In this document: positions 52,924-61,936 of the stretch, in pieces
Position numbering within the stretch: the stretch's first letter is position 1
How the letters are laid out: every line of letters starts with the position of its first letter
Source: UBA12191 sp009937185
Lineage (GTDB): Bacteria > Planctomycetota > UBA8108 > UBA1146
DNA length: 64,000 nucleotides
NCBI GenBank assembly: GCA_938075155.1
Contig: CALJGL010000038.1
Coordinates: 1-64,000 of the forward strand
Direction: 5' to 3'
Position numbers and translations under genes: made by a program
Notes under the pieces: generated by a model
Seen by the model: the letters and a program-made list of their open reading frames with translations, nothing else
Database searches by the model: none
Told to the model about the DNA's origin: nothing

Positions 52924-53619
52924 TCAAGTTGATCCTTCAGACGAACCGGATTGCTGATACCAGCCTCCCTGGAGCAAATATTGTAAAACAGGGTCGGGGA
53001 CCCCAAGTCCTTTGCTGAGAGTTGGGTTCTTGGATTCTTCAGGATTCGCAAGAAGGTGTCGAATTTGACTCGAAGAAACGTCTTGAGAGACGGCAGGAAG
53101 TGTCCATTCGCGGAACAACTTCCAGCGATCTTCCGAAATATAGGGGAAGTCTTCTCTGCACAGATAGTGCTTCTCCGAATCTTGTAGGGAGGATTTCGGC
53201 AAGGATCCGGGTCGTGGCGCAATCACTGGGATCGCGTGATTCCAAAGTTCTTCCGCAGATTTCCACTGGGATATCGAAGAAGCATTGTCGGCTCCCACGA
53301 TCCACAGGAGCAATGTGTCGGGATACAGGTCGGAGAGACTTTTGACAGTATCTACTGTGAAGGCGGGTCCGTTGCGCTGGAATTCAATATCTTCGACCAC
53401 GAATCCAGGGACGTCTTTACAGACGATTCTGGTCATTTCCAGACGGGCTTCAGCGGGAGCTCGCGGGGGAGATTTGTGATGAGGAATCACGGGACAGGGG
53501 ATCCAGAGGACCTTTTCTATGCCGGGATGAGCGAGGGCAGAAAAGGCGATGTCCACATGACCCTGATGAACGGGATCAAAGACACCCCCAAAGAGGGCCA
53601 GTGCTGATTTTCTGGACAT
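52924..53619 (-). CDS. nadD: Nicotinate-nucleotide adenylyltransferase
   Basis: This enzyme adds AMP to nicotinate mononucleotide in NAD synthesis. The 231-residue product has the nucleotidyltransferase signature GGVFDPVHQGH (residues 11-21), IPCPVIPHHK, VGADNASSISQW and SSSQIRHLL near the end. I prefer the ATG at 53619 because homology starts there. An in-frame ATG at 53661 would add MGSMGSMISEGGAD, encoded by 9-bp repeats. No rsfS gene follows, unlike many bacteria. Confidence 0.93.
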   Translation of the reverse strand: MSRKSALALFGGVFDPVHQGHVDIAFSALAHPGIEKVLWIPCPVIPHHKSPPRAPAEARLEMTRIVCKDVPGFVVEDIEFQRNGPAFTVDTVKSLSDLYPDTLLLWIVGADNASSISQWKSAEELWNHAIPVIAPRPGSLPKSSLQDSEKHYLCREDFPYISEDRWKLFREWTLPAVSQDVSSSQIRHLLANPEESKNPTLSKGLGVPDPVLQYLLQGGWYQQSGSSEGST

Positions 53620-53641
53620 GTCTGCGCCGCCTTCGCTGATC

Positions 53642-53668
53642 ATGGATCCCATGGATCCCATGGGTCCC
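53642..53668 (+). repeat. Three 9-bp tandem repeats at the nadD 5-prime end
   Basis: ATGGATCCC (53642-53650, 53651-53659) and ATGGGTCCC (53660-53668) stand head to tail upstream of nadD. On the minus strand they create repeated in-frame ATG codons. Confidence 0.85.
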
Positions 53669-53829
53669 TCTCCCTAACTTCCCCAGTGAGTTCTCCCGGG
53701 GGCTTGGGGACATCATCCGGTCTGGAACCGCTCCAATCCACATCCCCTGCGGCTTTTTTTACTCAGAATCGTCCTTTTGGAGGGGAGGAGACCCTCGCCA
53801 TCGCTTGTCAGTCTAAGGCCTCCCTCGTA

Positions 53830-53854
53830 GAATCCGGATTCCGTATCGGATTCC
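53830..53854. promoter_or_regulatory. Operator-like palindrome and repeat upstream of ald
   Basis: GAATCCGGATTC (53830-53841) is a perfect 12-bp palindrome, and CGGATTCC recurs at 53835-53842 and 53847-53854. They lie about 125-150 bp before the ald ATG. A regulator site is possible. The rest of the 53669-53977 gap shows no gene; a T7 tract at 53754-53760 follows only a 4-bp stem. Confidence 0.35.
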
Positions 53855-53977
53855 CCGGGGTTCCGGGAGTCTTTTAGGATGGGATTGACCGTGTGCTCGA
53901 GAGTGGGTCTCCGAGTGCTTCTGTCGTGGAAAATCGGTTTTTCCCATCACTGAACTTTGAATAATAAGGAGAATCTA

Positions 53978-55120
53978 ATGAGCGCCCGAACTATAGGCGT
54001 ACCTAGAGAAATTAAACAGCAGGAGCAGCGGGTTTCCGTGGTCCCTTCAGGGGCATTCCTTCTGGTGAAGTCGGGACATTCTGTTCTCGTCGAAAAAGGA
54101 GCCGGACTCGGGAGTGGTATCGCCGACGAGGAATACATTGCCGCTGGCTGCGAGATCGTTGAAGGCGCAGATGAAGTTTGGGCCCGCGCAGAAATCATCG
54201 TCAAGGTGAAAGAGCCGTTGGAGTCCGAATACGGATATCTTCGCCCCGACCTCATTGTCTTTACTTACTTCCACTTTGCCGCTTCTCGAGGGTTGACGGA
54301 TGCCTGCCTCGAGTCGGGTGTCGCAGCGGTGGCCTACGAAACGATTGAGGATTCGAAGGGGGCCTTGCCACTTTTGACTCCTATGAGTGAAGTCGCCGGT
54401 CGAATGTCGGTTCTTGCAGGAGCCATAGTCCTTCAACGCCAAAATGGTGGACGCGGTGTTTTGCTTCCTGGAGTACCGGGAGTAGAGCCGGGTCGAGTCG
54501 TCGTTCTCGGAGGCGGAGTGGTGGGAGCCAATGCTGCTCGCATGGCTGCAGGTTTGGGTGCCAGGGTCAAGATTTTTGACATCGATCTCGACAGACTCAG
54601 ATACCTCGATGACACGATGCCGGCAAATGTGAATACGTGTTATTCCACCCCTTATTCGATACGCGAAGCTGTTCAACAGTCTGATCTCGTCATCGGAGCG
54701 GTTCTCGTGGCGGGAGATCGTGCCCCTGTCCTCGTTCCCAAAGATTGGTTATCAGAGATGCCTGAGGGCTCAGTGATCGTTGATGTGGCTGTGGACCAGG
54801 GGGGTTGTGTCGAGACATGCAAGCCCACAACTCACGCCGATCCGACCTATGTCGTCGATGGAGTGGTTCATTACTGTGTCGCAAACATGCCTGGCGCGGT
54901 TTCCAGAACTTCAACATTTGCACTGACCAATGCCACCTTCCCGTTCCTTATGGAGCTCGCGAATGATGGGTTGGGATCCTTTGTCCGTAGAAATCCACTG
55001 CAGGCTCAGGGACTGAATATCTTCTCTGGGAAAGTCTTCCATCGTGGTGTGAGTAAGGCGTTCGAACTGCCTCTTCACCCCATCGATGATCTTCCAGCAA
55101 TAGGAGGGCCTGTCCGGTGA
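53978..55120 (+). CDS. ald: Alanine dehydrogenase
   Basis: This enzyme interconverts L-alanine with pyruvate, ammonia and NADH. The 380-residue protein begins TIGVPREIKQQEQRV. The substrate residues R18, K78 (VKVKEP) and H99 (YFHF) match the family, and the NAD fold has VVVLGGGVVGANAARMA. The C-terminal NMPGAVSRTSTFALTNATFP is diagnostic of alanine dehydrogenase versus transhydrogenase. The ATG at 53978 has AAGGAG 6 bp upstream. The stop overlaps the GTG start of the prenyl synthase gene. Confidence 0.95.
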   Translation: MSARTIGVPREIKQQEQRVSVVPSGAFLLVKSGHSVLVEKGAGLGSGIADEEYIAAGCEIVEGADEVWARAEIIVKVKEPLESEYGYLRPDLIVFTYFHFAASRGLTDACLESGVAAVAYETIEDSKGALPLLTPMSEVAGRMSVLAGAIVLQRQNGGRGVLLPGVPGVEPGRVVVLGGGVVGANAARMAAGLGARVKIFDIDLDRLRYLDDTMPANVNTCYSTPYSIREAVQQSDLVIGAVLVAGDRAPVLVPKDWLSEMPEGSVIVDVAVDQGGCVETCKPTTHADPTYVVDGVVHYCVANMPGAVSRTSTFALTNATFPFLMELANDGLGSFVRRNPLQAQGLNIFSGKVFHRGVSKAFELPLHPIDDLPAIGGPVR

Positions 55121-56145
55121 ATTCGGAAGGACTCGCTGCTGAGGAGAGCCCGATCGAACGATCGAAAATCCTAGCACACCTTTACGAGCCCATTGCGGAT
55201 GACATGGAACAACTCCGAGAGTTCCTCTCGGTAGAGTTTGTTTCGAGTGAGCCATACGTGCATGAACTGTTGGATCATTTGGCGCAGTTTCGGGGAAAAC
55301 AGATTCGTCCTGCGTGCGTTTTTCTGGCAGCTCGTTGCTTTGGTGAAGTGACTTCGGATCATGTCCGATGCGCTGCAGTTGTTGAATTGATTCATACTGC
55401 AACACTCGTTCATGACGATCTTCTCGACCAAGCTGACGTGCGTCGCAGAGTCGAGACTATTCATCAACGATATGGCGATCGCGCTGCCATTTTGTTGGGT
55501 GATATTATCTATGCTCGTGGATTTGTAATCTCGACCGCGGTTGAAGGTGCTGCTAGCCTCTTGGCTGAATGTACTCGAGAAATCTGCATAGGAGAGATTC
55601 TTCAGGTGGGCAATGCCGGAAACCTGGAACTGACTCTTCAGCAATATCAGGAAATCATTCATCGGAAAACTGCGATTCTGTATGGACTGTCCTGCAAGCT
55701 CGGATCAATGCTCTCTGGAGCCACTTCCGAGCAGGTCACCGCTCTCGAATCTTTCGGGAACAAAATGGGTGAAGCTTTTCAAATCATCGATGATTCTCTC
55801 GACCTTGTAGGGGACCCGGAAGTCGTTGGTAAATCATTGGGTACAGATCTAGCGAATGGGAAGCTGACCTTGCCACTGCTCTTGTTGCGTGATTCCCTTG
55901 AGGGGGCAGAGCGGGAACAGTTGATGCAGTTGTTGGCAGATTGTTACCAATCAGAGGCTTCCGAGAGTTCCAGAGTAGAGATGGCAACCCTTTTGGCCAA
56001 TCATGGGATCATGCAGCGTGTTCGTGGGCGGGCTAAAGATGCGATTGAGTCTGCCTTGTCGGACCTACGAGGGGCTGCACCTGAATCACCTTCCAGACAG
56101 CGTCTGGAAGATCTCGCTGAGTATATTATTCAAAGAGAATTGTAG
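55117..56145 (+). CDS. Polyprenyl diphosphate synthase
   Basis: A trans-prenyltransferase of 342 residues. The first Asp-rich motif DDLLD (100-104, in LVHDDLLDQADVRRR) and the second (IIDDSLDLVGD, about residue 225) bind Mg-diphosphate. The residues before the first motif are small and polar, which suits a long-chain (C30-C50) product for quinone side chains; exact length cannot be read. The GTG start overlaps the ald stop (GTGA), so translation is coupled. moaC follows 8 bp later. Confidence 0.9.
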   Translation: MNSEGLAAEESPIERSKILAHLYEPIADDMEQLREFLSVEFVSSEPYVHELLDHLAQFRGKQIRPACVFLAARCFGEVTSDHVRCAAVVELIHTATLVHDDLLDQADVRRRVETIHQRYGDRAAILLGDIIYARGFVISTAVEGAASLLAECTREICIGEILQVGNAGNLELTLQQYQEIIHRKTAILYGLSCKLGSMLSGATSEQVTALESFGNKMGEAFQIIDDSLDLVGDPEVVGKSLGTDLANGKLTLPLLLLRDSLEGAEREQLMQLLADCYQSEASESSRVEMATLLANHGIMQRVRGRAKDAIESALSDLRGAAPESPSRQRLEDLAEYIIQREL

Positions 56146-56153
56146 GGAGTTTC

Positions 56154-56666
56154 ATGTCGCCTGCTGAAGATGTGTCACCTTCCGAAGGTCTTTCTCACAC
56201 TAATGAGGATGGCGAATCGAGAATGGTCGACGTCGGAGATAAGAAAATCTCTGATCGCCGTGCTGTTGCGGAGGGGCGCATCCTGATGAATCCGTCGACA
56301 CTGGAACTGATCAGTGAAGGTGAAGTCGAAAAGGGAGACGTTCTCGCGGTTGCTAGAATCGCTGCAATCCAAGGTGCTAAAGAAACTTCTCGTCTTATTC
56401 CGATGTGTCATCCACTGCCTCTCGACCATGTCGAGGTGGAGATTGAAAACGGAGTCGAGGGAGATCGCGCTTGGGTCATGATCAGAGTTCAGTCCAGAGT
56501 TCAGGCAAGAACCGGAGTTGAAATGGAAGCGATGGTCGCCGTGAGTGCGGGTTTGTTGACGATCTACGACATGTGTAAAGCTGTGGATCGGCATATGGAG
56601 CTGGATCAGATCCGGTTACTAGAGAAATCAGGTGGGCGTTCGGGTCACTGGACACGTGCAGACTGA
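56154..56666 (+). CDS. moaC: Cyclic pyranopterin monophosphate synthase
   Basis: Second step of molybdenum-cofactor synthesis: it rearranges 3,8-cyclo-GTP to cPMP. The 170-residue protein has the family motifs MVDVGDKKISDRRAVAEG, AAIQGAKETSRLIPMCHPLPL and EMEAMVAVSAGLLTIYDMCKAVD, with the active-site Lys and His present. About 20 variable residues precede the conserved domain. No moaA is adjacent. It sits in a co-directional run with the prenyl synthase and folD. Confidence 0.95.
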   Translation: MSPAEDVSPSEGLSHTNEDGESRMVDVGDKKISDRRAVAEGRILMNPSTLELISEGEVEKGDVLAVARIAAIQGAKETSRLIPMCHPLPLDHVEVEIENGVEGDRAWVMIRVQSRVQARTGVEMEAMVAVSAGLLTIYDMCKAVDRHMELDQIRLLEKSGGRSGHWTRAD

Positions 56667-56699
56667 AGAAAGTGGTCTTCGGGCTACGGAAGGAAATCG

Positions 56700-57572
56700 G
56701 TGATGACGCAAATCATTGACGGAAAAGCAAGAGCCAAAGAACTTCGCAAGGAACTCAAAGGTCGCGTCAGCGCTTTTGTCGAACAGTCGGGCTACCCTCC
56801 CGGCCTCGGGGTCTTACTTGTCGGAGAAGACCCTGCCAGTGCGGTCTATGTTCGAAACAAGGAACGGGCCTGTGCCAAAGCAGGAATCCAATCATTCCAT
56901 CACCAGTTGCCAAGAGAGGCGACTCAAGAGCAGGTTGAGGAGGTGATTGATCAACTCAACGCGGATGCTCAGGTCCATGGGATTCTTCTTCAGTTGCCAC
57001 TGCCCGACCATCTGGATGCCGAGCCTCTCTTATTAAGAATCCTGCCAGAGAAGGATGCGGACGGATTTCATCCCGTCAACGCAGGTCTTCTCGCCGTCGG
57101 TCAGCCTCGATTTGTTCCATGCACACCGTTGGGCTGCGTCGATTTATTGAAGTGGGCTGGAGTTGAAATTCAGGGAGCAGAGGCTGTCGTCGTTGGACGA
57201 TCCAACATCGTTGGTAAGCCTGCGGCTCAGTTACTTCTTGCTGAGGGTGCAACGGTGACGATTTGTCACTCTAAAACCAAAGATTTGGCATCCCATGTAG
57301 GTCGTGCCGATATTGTCGTGGCTGCAGTAGGCGTCCCTGAAATGATCAAGGGCGAATGGATCAAAGAGGGTGCCGCGGTGATTGACGTTGGAATCAATCG
57401 ATTAGACGATGGTCGTCTTGTGGGTGATGTCGAATTTGAATCGGCAAAGCAACGCGCGGGCGGCATCACGCCGGTACCGGGTGGAGTGGGCCCGATGACT
57501 GTAGCCAAGTTATTGGAGAACACTTTAGAAGGTGCTATTCGTCAAGAGGCGGAAAAACAACAGACTGTTTGA
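56700..57572 (+). CDS. folD: Bifunctional methylene-THF dehydrogenase / cyclohydrolase
   Basis: This enzyme makes 10-formyl-THF from methylene-THF, feeding purine synthesis (PurH here) and formyl-Met. The 290-residue protein has the catalytic Lys in YVRNKERACAKAG, the cofactor loop VVGRSNIVGKPAAQLLL and the C-terminal TPVPGGVGPMTVA. The start may be GTG at 56700 or ATG at 56703; GGAAGGA lies just upstream of both. Confidence 0.96.
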   Translation: MMTQIIDGKARAKELRKELKGRVSAFVEQSGYPPGLGVLLVGEDPASAVYVRNKERACAKAGIQSFHHQLPREATQEQVEEVIDQLNADAQVHGILLQLPLPDHLDAEPLLLRILPEKDADGFHPVNAGLLAVGQPRFVPCTPLGCVDLLKWAGVEIQGAEAVVVGRSNIVGKPAAQLLLAEGATVTICHSKTKDLASHVGRADIVVAAVGVPEMIKGEWIKEGAAVIDVGINRLDDGRLVGDVEFESAKQRAGGITPVPGGVGPMTVAKLLENTLEGAIRQEAEKQQTV

Positions 57573-57614
57573 TGGTTGTCCGGCTCGAGTATCCGAATGT
57601 GATGAGGAAATATC

Positions 57615-59435
57615 ATGAGTCGAAAGATCAATAAATTGCCACAGTTACTCGTCGATCAAATCGCTGCTGGCGAAGTGATCGAACGTCCTGCATCTGTGGT
57701 GAAAGAGTTGATCGAGAATTGTCTCGACGCAGGTTCTTCTTCTATCGAAGTTGACCTTGAGGACGGAGGCAAGCGGCTGATTCAGGTGACCGACGATGGT
57801 CAGGGTATCTCTGAGGATCAGTTGCCTTTGGCGCTCGCGAGTCACGCCACTTCCAAATTGAAAGAAGTGGCAGATCTGGATCGTATTCTGACTCTAGGAT
57901 TTCGGGGCGAGGCGCTCTCCAGTATGTCTGCGGTCGCTACCGTCGAAATCTCCTCTCGAACATCTGGGACAGAGATGGCCTTTAGGGTCTCTGGTCGTCA
58001 CGGAGAGATAGAAAATCTCTCGCCAGTGGCACTCAGGCCAGGAACACGTGTGAGAGTGATCGACCTTTTCTCATCTGTTCCGGCAAGAAGAAGGTTTCTG
58101 CGCGCGAGTTCGGCAGAGGTGGCTCGTTGTTCTGCTGTTATTAAAGCTGCTGCAATGGCTCATCCCACGGTGGCTTTTTGTCTCACGCACGATGGCCGAA
58201 CGGTACTGAAATATCCTGCAGACCAATCGCTTCCTGAGAGAATCGCTGAAGTTCTTGGAGAAGGTATTCAAGACAGAATGATTCCGCTTTCTGGGGAGAA
58301 TGGAGTGACCGGTTGGATCGCTCGTCCAGATGTTCAGCGCAGAAATTCTGATGGGATCTGGACTTTCCTCAATGGCAGACCACTCAAGGATTCCGTTCTT
58401 CAACATGGAGTTCGACAAGGATTTAAGGGATATCAGATCCCCGGGTTTTTCCCGGTGGCTGTTATCGGTATCGATGTGGATCCTGGCGAAGTGGACGTCA
58501 ATGTTCACCCGTCGAAACTCGAGGTTCGTTTTCGTGATAAAGAATCGATCCACCGGAAGATTCGTAGATCGATTCGTATGACACTTGAGGAGACAGGGTC
58601 CGTTCCGCTTCTCGACTTACCGGGCGGGGCAAGCGGAGACGCTGCAGGCGGCACAGCTTCTTCAGGGGGTGCTTCCTCTGAGACACAAACGTTGAACCCT
58701 TATCACCCAGAATCGGGTGAGAGAGCGGATGTCGTTGCTTCTGAAAATTCAATGCTGGAATCGTTAGGGATGACGATGAGCGGAATTTCTCATTCAGAGA
58801 ACGTCAGCGAAAACTATCAAGAAGGACGCTCTGTTCAATCGGGCGAATCCAGTCTGGTGGCGGATTCGGTGCGTGTTTTCCAGGTGAATGATGCATTCCT
58901 CATTCTTGAAGAAGAAGATGGGCTGAGGGTTATCGATCAACATGCCCTCCATGAAAAAGTGCTCTATGAAGAAATCCTTGCCCGTCGAGAATCGGGAGGA
59001 GCTTCACAAGGACTGTTGGTTCCTGAAACTGTCCCACTCGATCCCCGTGCTTGGACGATTTTTGTAGAAACACAAGAATCGCTGGGTGAGTTGGGTCTGG
59101 TCGCCGAGGAATTCGGAGATGGCATCGCTCTGGTGAGGGCGGTTCCACACGGATTTGAAAATCGATCTCCCGCAAATCTACTTCGTGATTTATTGGCTCA
59201 AATGGAGCCTGTGGTCTCTTCAGGAGCTCCCTTGCCAGACATTAGGGAGAGGCTTTTGCAAACCATGGCCTGCAAGGCAGCGGTCAAGGCTGGCCAGCCT
59301 TTGTCCAAAGAGGCCCAAGAGGACTTGGTCCGTGCAAGAGAGGGAGCCTTTCAGCCTGAAAACTGCCCACATGGCCGACCTTCTGAATTGTTTATTTCTT
59401 GGCTGGAATTACAGCGACGATTCGATCGTAAATGA
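57615..59435 (+). CDS. mutL: DNA mismatch repair protein MutL (endonuclease type)
   Basis: A 606-residue MutL. The N-terminal GHKL ATPase has ENCLDAGSSSIEV, VTDDGQGI, SHATSKL and GFRGEALSSM, then the transducer domain to about 330. A Ser/Gly-rich linker (about 335-410) leads to the C-terminal dimerisation domain, with DQHALHEKVLYEEI (about 441-454) and CPHGRPSELFISW near the end. These are the metal-binding motifs of the endonuclease form found in bacteria without MutH. An SD (GAGGA) lies 6 bp upstream. Confidence 0.96.
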   Translation: MSRKINKLPQLLVDQIAAGEVIERPASVVKELIENCLDAGSSSIEVDLEDGGKRLIQVTDDGQGISEDQLPLALASHATSKLKEVADLDRILTLGFRGEALSSMSAVATVEISSRTSGTEMAFRVSGRHGEIENLSPVALRPGTRVRVIDLFSSVPARRRFLRASSAEVARCSAVIKAAAMAHPTVAFCLTHDGRTVLKYPADQSLPERIAEVLGEGIQDRMIPLSGENGVTGWIARPDVQRRNSDGIWTFLNGRPLKDSVLQHGVRQGFKGYQIPGFFPVAVIGIDVDPGEVDVNVHPSKLEVRFRDKESIHRKIRRSIRMTLEETGSVPLLDLPGGASGDAAGGTASSGGASSETQTLNPYHPESGERADVVASENSMLESLGMTMSGISHSENVSENYQEGRSVQSGESSLVADSVRVFQVNDAFLILEEEDGLRVIDQHALHEKVLYEEILARRESGGASQGLLVPETVPLDPRAWTIFVETQESLGELGLVAEEFGDGIALVRAVPHGFENRSPANLLRDLLAQMEPVVSSGAPLPDIRERLLQTMACKAAVKAGQPLSKEAQEDLVRAREGAFQPENCPHGRPSELFISWLELQRRFDRK

Positions 59436-59552
59436 GTTACTTGGCTTCCTGATATATGGGGAACGTGGTAATTTCTATATGTAGTGATCCTGAATCCCGG
59501 AATCTGTAAGTTACGGGTTGGAATCACATGTATCCGCTGACGAGAGGTCTCC

Positions 59553-60641
59553 ATGGATCGCCCTGTTGACGCCCCGTCCTTGCTCATAGTTTTGGAGGCC
59601 GGCTTGGCCTCGACATTCCGTAGAAGGATTCGGGACCGACTCGAATCTTTAGGGACTCAGGTTTCCGTTCTGGATGGGCAAGGTAGGAACTATCTCCAAG
59701 TGGAGGGGGATATCGAACCTCTCCGCACTCTTGCTCTGGACTCCTGGAAAGGCGTAGAGAAATCCGTCTTTATCGGTGAGGCTCATCGACATGGTTCCCG
59801 TGTCGACTCGGGAACCCATTCACGTGTATCCGTTGGAGACGTAACGCTCGGTGCAGGAGAGTTTGTCATCATCGCAGGTCCCTGCGCTGTTGAAGAAGAA
59901 GAAAGAACACTTCGCCTGGCCGCGAGTGTTGCCTCATCGGGTGCGCATCTTTTTCGTGGCGGAGCATTCAAACCAAGAACATCGCCTTACGCATTTCAGG
60001 GACTCGGTGACAAAGCATTACAGATCCTCTCCAGAGCTCGAGAGGAAACTGGACTCGGGATTGTCACTGAAATAATGGATCCCAGAGACGTCGAGAAGAT
60101 GTCAGAAACGGCAGACCTACTTCAAGTAGGGAGTCGGAACATGCACAACTATTCCTTGCTCAAGGAATTGGGAATGACTCGATTGCCGGTGCTTCTCAAG
60201 CGTGGGTTCTCTTCGACTGCAGAGGAATTTTTGCTCGCAGCTGAGTATATTCTCTCCGGAGGCAATCCAAATGTGATTCTGTGCGAGAGAGGTATCCGCT
60301 GTTCGGCGGCTTCTCGACAAGTCGTTCTCGACCTCGGCATTATTCCAGAACTGAAGAAAAAGACTCACCTGCCTGTGATCGTTGATCCGTCTCACGGATC
60401 GGCGGAATCCTACAGGGTTCCTGCACTCGCAAAAGCAGCAGTGGCTGTCGGTGCAGACGGTTTACTTGTTGAGGTTCATGATCAACCTGAAGAAGCTTTG
60501 TCAGATGGACGACAAGCTCTTTCACCGGAAGAGTTTAAAAATCTGGTTCCAGAGTTGAAATCTATTCATCAAATCGTATCGGGGGGGCAGCACGTGAAGC
60601 AGGAAGGCCTGATCAGTGCACCCGGCGGGGAGGACATTTGA
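59553..60641 (+). CDS. aroF: DAHP synthase, type I-beta with N-terminal regulatory domain
   Basis: First step of the shikimate pathway: PEP plus erythrose-4-phosphate gives DAHP. Residues 1-75 form a ferredoxin-like domain (SLLIVLEAGLASTFRRRIRDRL) used for aromatic feedback in this group. The TIM-barrel catalytic domain (about 95-345) has GPCAVEEEE, FRGGAFKPRTSPYAFQG, LLQVGSRNMHNYSLL, LKRGFSS, CERGIR and DPSHGSAES. The length, 362 residues, is normal. Its TGA stop overlaps the TTG start of the next gene. Confidence 0.94.
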   Translation: MDRPVDAPSLLIVLEAGLASTFRRRIRDRLESLGTQVSVLDGQGRNYLQVEGDIEPLRTLALDSWKGVEKSVFIGEAHRHGSRVDSGTHSRVSVGDVTLGAGEFVIIAGPCAVEEEERTLRLAASVASSGAHLFRGGAFKPRTSPYAFQGLGDKALQILSRAREETGLGIVTEIMDPRDVEKMSETADLLQVGSRNMHNYSLLKELGMTRLPVLLKRGFSSTAEEFLLAAEYILSGGNPNVILCERGIRCSAASRQVVLDLGIIPELKKKTHLPVIVDPSHGSAESYRVPALAKAAVAVGADGLLVEVHDQPEEALSDGRQALSPEEFKNLVPELKSIHQIVSGGQHVKQEGLISAPGGEDI

Positions 60642-61936
60642 CCGATTCCGCAGCGGATCTGATCTCTGGATTCGAAACCAGACAGGTCGGACAAAGTGGC
60701 CAGTTGCACGTTCGTTCAGAAAATCGCCGCAAAACCAGTCATCTCAATTTGACATGGATTGCTGATCTGGGCCCTCACAATGCTCGTCGCTGTTTGATTC
60801 CGGCATGTTTGCTGAGAGGAACTCAGCAACATCCTTCTCAGCGAGAATTGAATCGGAGAAGTGAGCAGCTCTGGGGGTTATCAACTTCCAGCTCGACACA
60901 TCGTTCCGGTCAAAGGCACCTTTTTTCCATCACTGCTGAGTTCCCAGACGATGCCAATCTTCCTGAGGGAGAAGCGGTCCTTGAAGATGCGATTGATTTC
61001 CTTTGGCAGCTGATTCATGAACCCCATCTTGTCAATGAAGTGTTCCCTTCCGATATCGTCGAGTCTGAAATACTTCAGCATCGTCGATTGATCGAAGGAG
61101 CCATCGACAACAAGGCCGCATGGGCACAGCAAAGATGCATGGAAGAAGCATGTTTTGATGAGCCATGGCGCTTTCATCACCTCGGGAAGACAGACGACCT
61201 TGAAGGTCTCGATAATATTGAGATGACTCGTCGCTGGCGTGATGTGGTGGAGAACAACCCTCTGCATGTGCATTTCAGCGGGAACCTTGATCCTGAAGAA
61301 GTTTTTGGACGCCTTGAAAGATTGTTCTCAGGAAACAAGGCTTCCAAGGATGCGCTTGCGGAACCATGCGCCATTCGTGCGTCAGAGAATCCTCGTGAGT
61401 TGACCGAGTACGCGAAGGTTCAGCAGGCCAATCTAATTATGGCCCTTAGGACGATGGTCTCTCGGGGACACCACTTGGAGGAACCCCTGATGATCGCCAA
61501 CGGAATCTTGGGCGGATTTGCTCATTCCAGGTTGTTTACTCAGGTTCGAGAAAAAGAAAGTCTCTGTTATTCCATCCATTCCAACGTCGACAACAACACG
61601 GGATTGATGACGATTGGTTCTGGTGTCGATGGAGATGCGGCCGATCGCGCTCGTGAGAGTATTCTAGAGCAGGTCGAATTCGTGAAAGCCGGAAAGTTTA
61701 GCGACGAAGAATTCGGCATGACAATGAGTGCATGGGATTCTCGACTTCGAATGGTGCAGGATTCTCCTGGAGCCCTTGCGGATTTTGATTTGAGGTCGAG
61801 GATATCAAAGCGAGATCCTTCTATTGAGGCTCTTCGTAGCCGAATAGCAGGAGTAAAGCGTGAAGATGTGGTGGAAGCCATGGAGTTGCTTCACCTGGAT
61901 ATGACTTACCTTCTTGCCCCCGAGGAGACAAATTGA
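60638..61936 (+). CDS. M16-family peptidase homologue, probably inactive (YmfF-like)
   Basis: A 432-residue M16 fold with two domains. The zinc motif HxxEH is missing at the expected site (around residues 55-75 there is only PACLLRGTQQHPSQREL), so it should not cut peptides itself. The second-domain signature FSRLFTQVREKESLCYSI-like stretch (GGFAHSRLFTQVREKESLCY) is present. It is paired with the active subunit encoded next, as in the Bacillus YmfF/YmfH and two-subunit M16 pairs. TTG start with GGGGAGG 4 bp upstream, in a TTGA overlap with aroF. Confidence 0.85.
   Translation: MTDSAADLISGFETRQVGQSGQLHVRSENRRKTSHLNLTWIADLGPHNARRCLIPACLLRGTQQHPSQRELNRRSEQLWGLSTSSSTHRSGQRHLFSITAEFPDDANLPEGEAVLEDAIDFLWQLIHEPHLVNEVFPSDIVESEILQHRRLIEGAIDNKAAWAQQRCMEEACFDEPWRFHHLGKTDDLEGLDNIEMTRRWRDVVENNPLHVHFSGNLDPEEVFGRLERLFSGNKASKDALAEPCAIRASENPRELTEYAKVQQANLIMALRTMVSRGHHLEEPLMIANGILGGFAHSRLFTQVREKESLCYSIHSNVDNNTGLMTIGSGVDGDAADRARESILEQVEFVKAGKFSDEEFGMTMSAWDSRLRMVQDSPGALADFDLRSRISKRDPSIEALRSRIAGVKREDVVEAMELLHLDMTYLLAPEETN

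Noticed and set aside
52815..53222. Minus-strand frame overlapping nadD
   Set aside because: Low-complexity translation in another register of nadD; no family resemblance. The piece beyond nadD is too short to support a gene.
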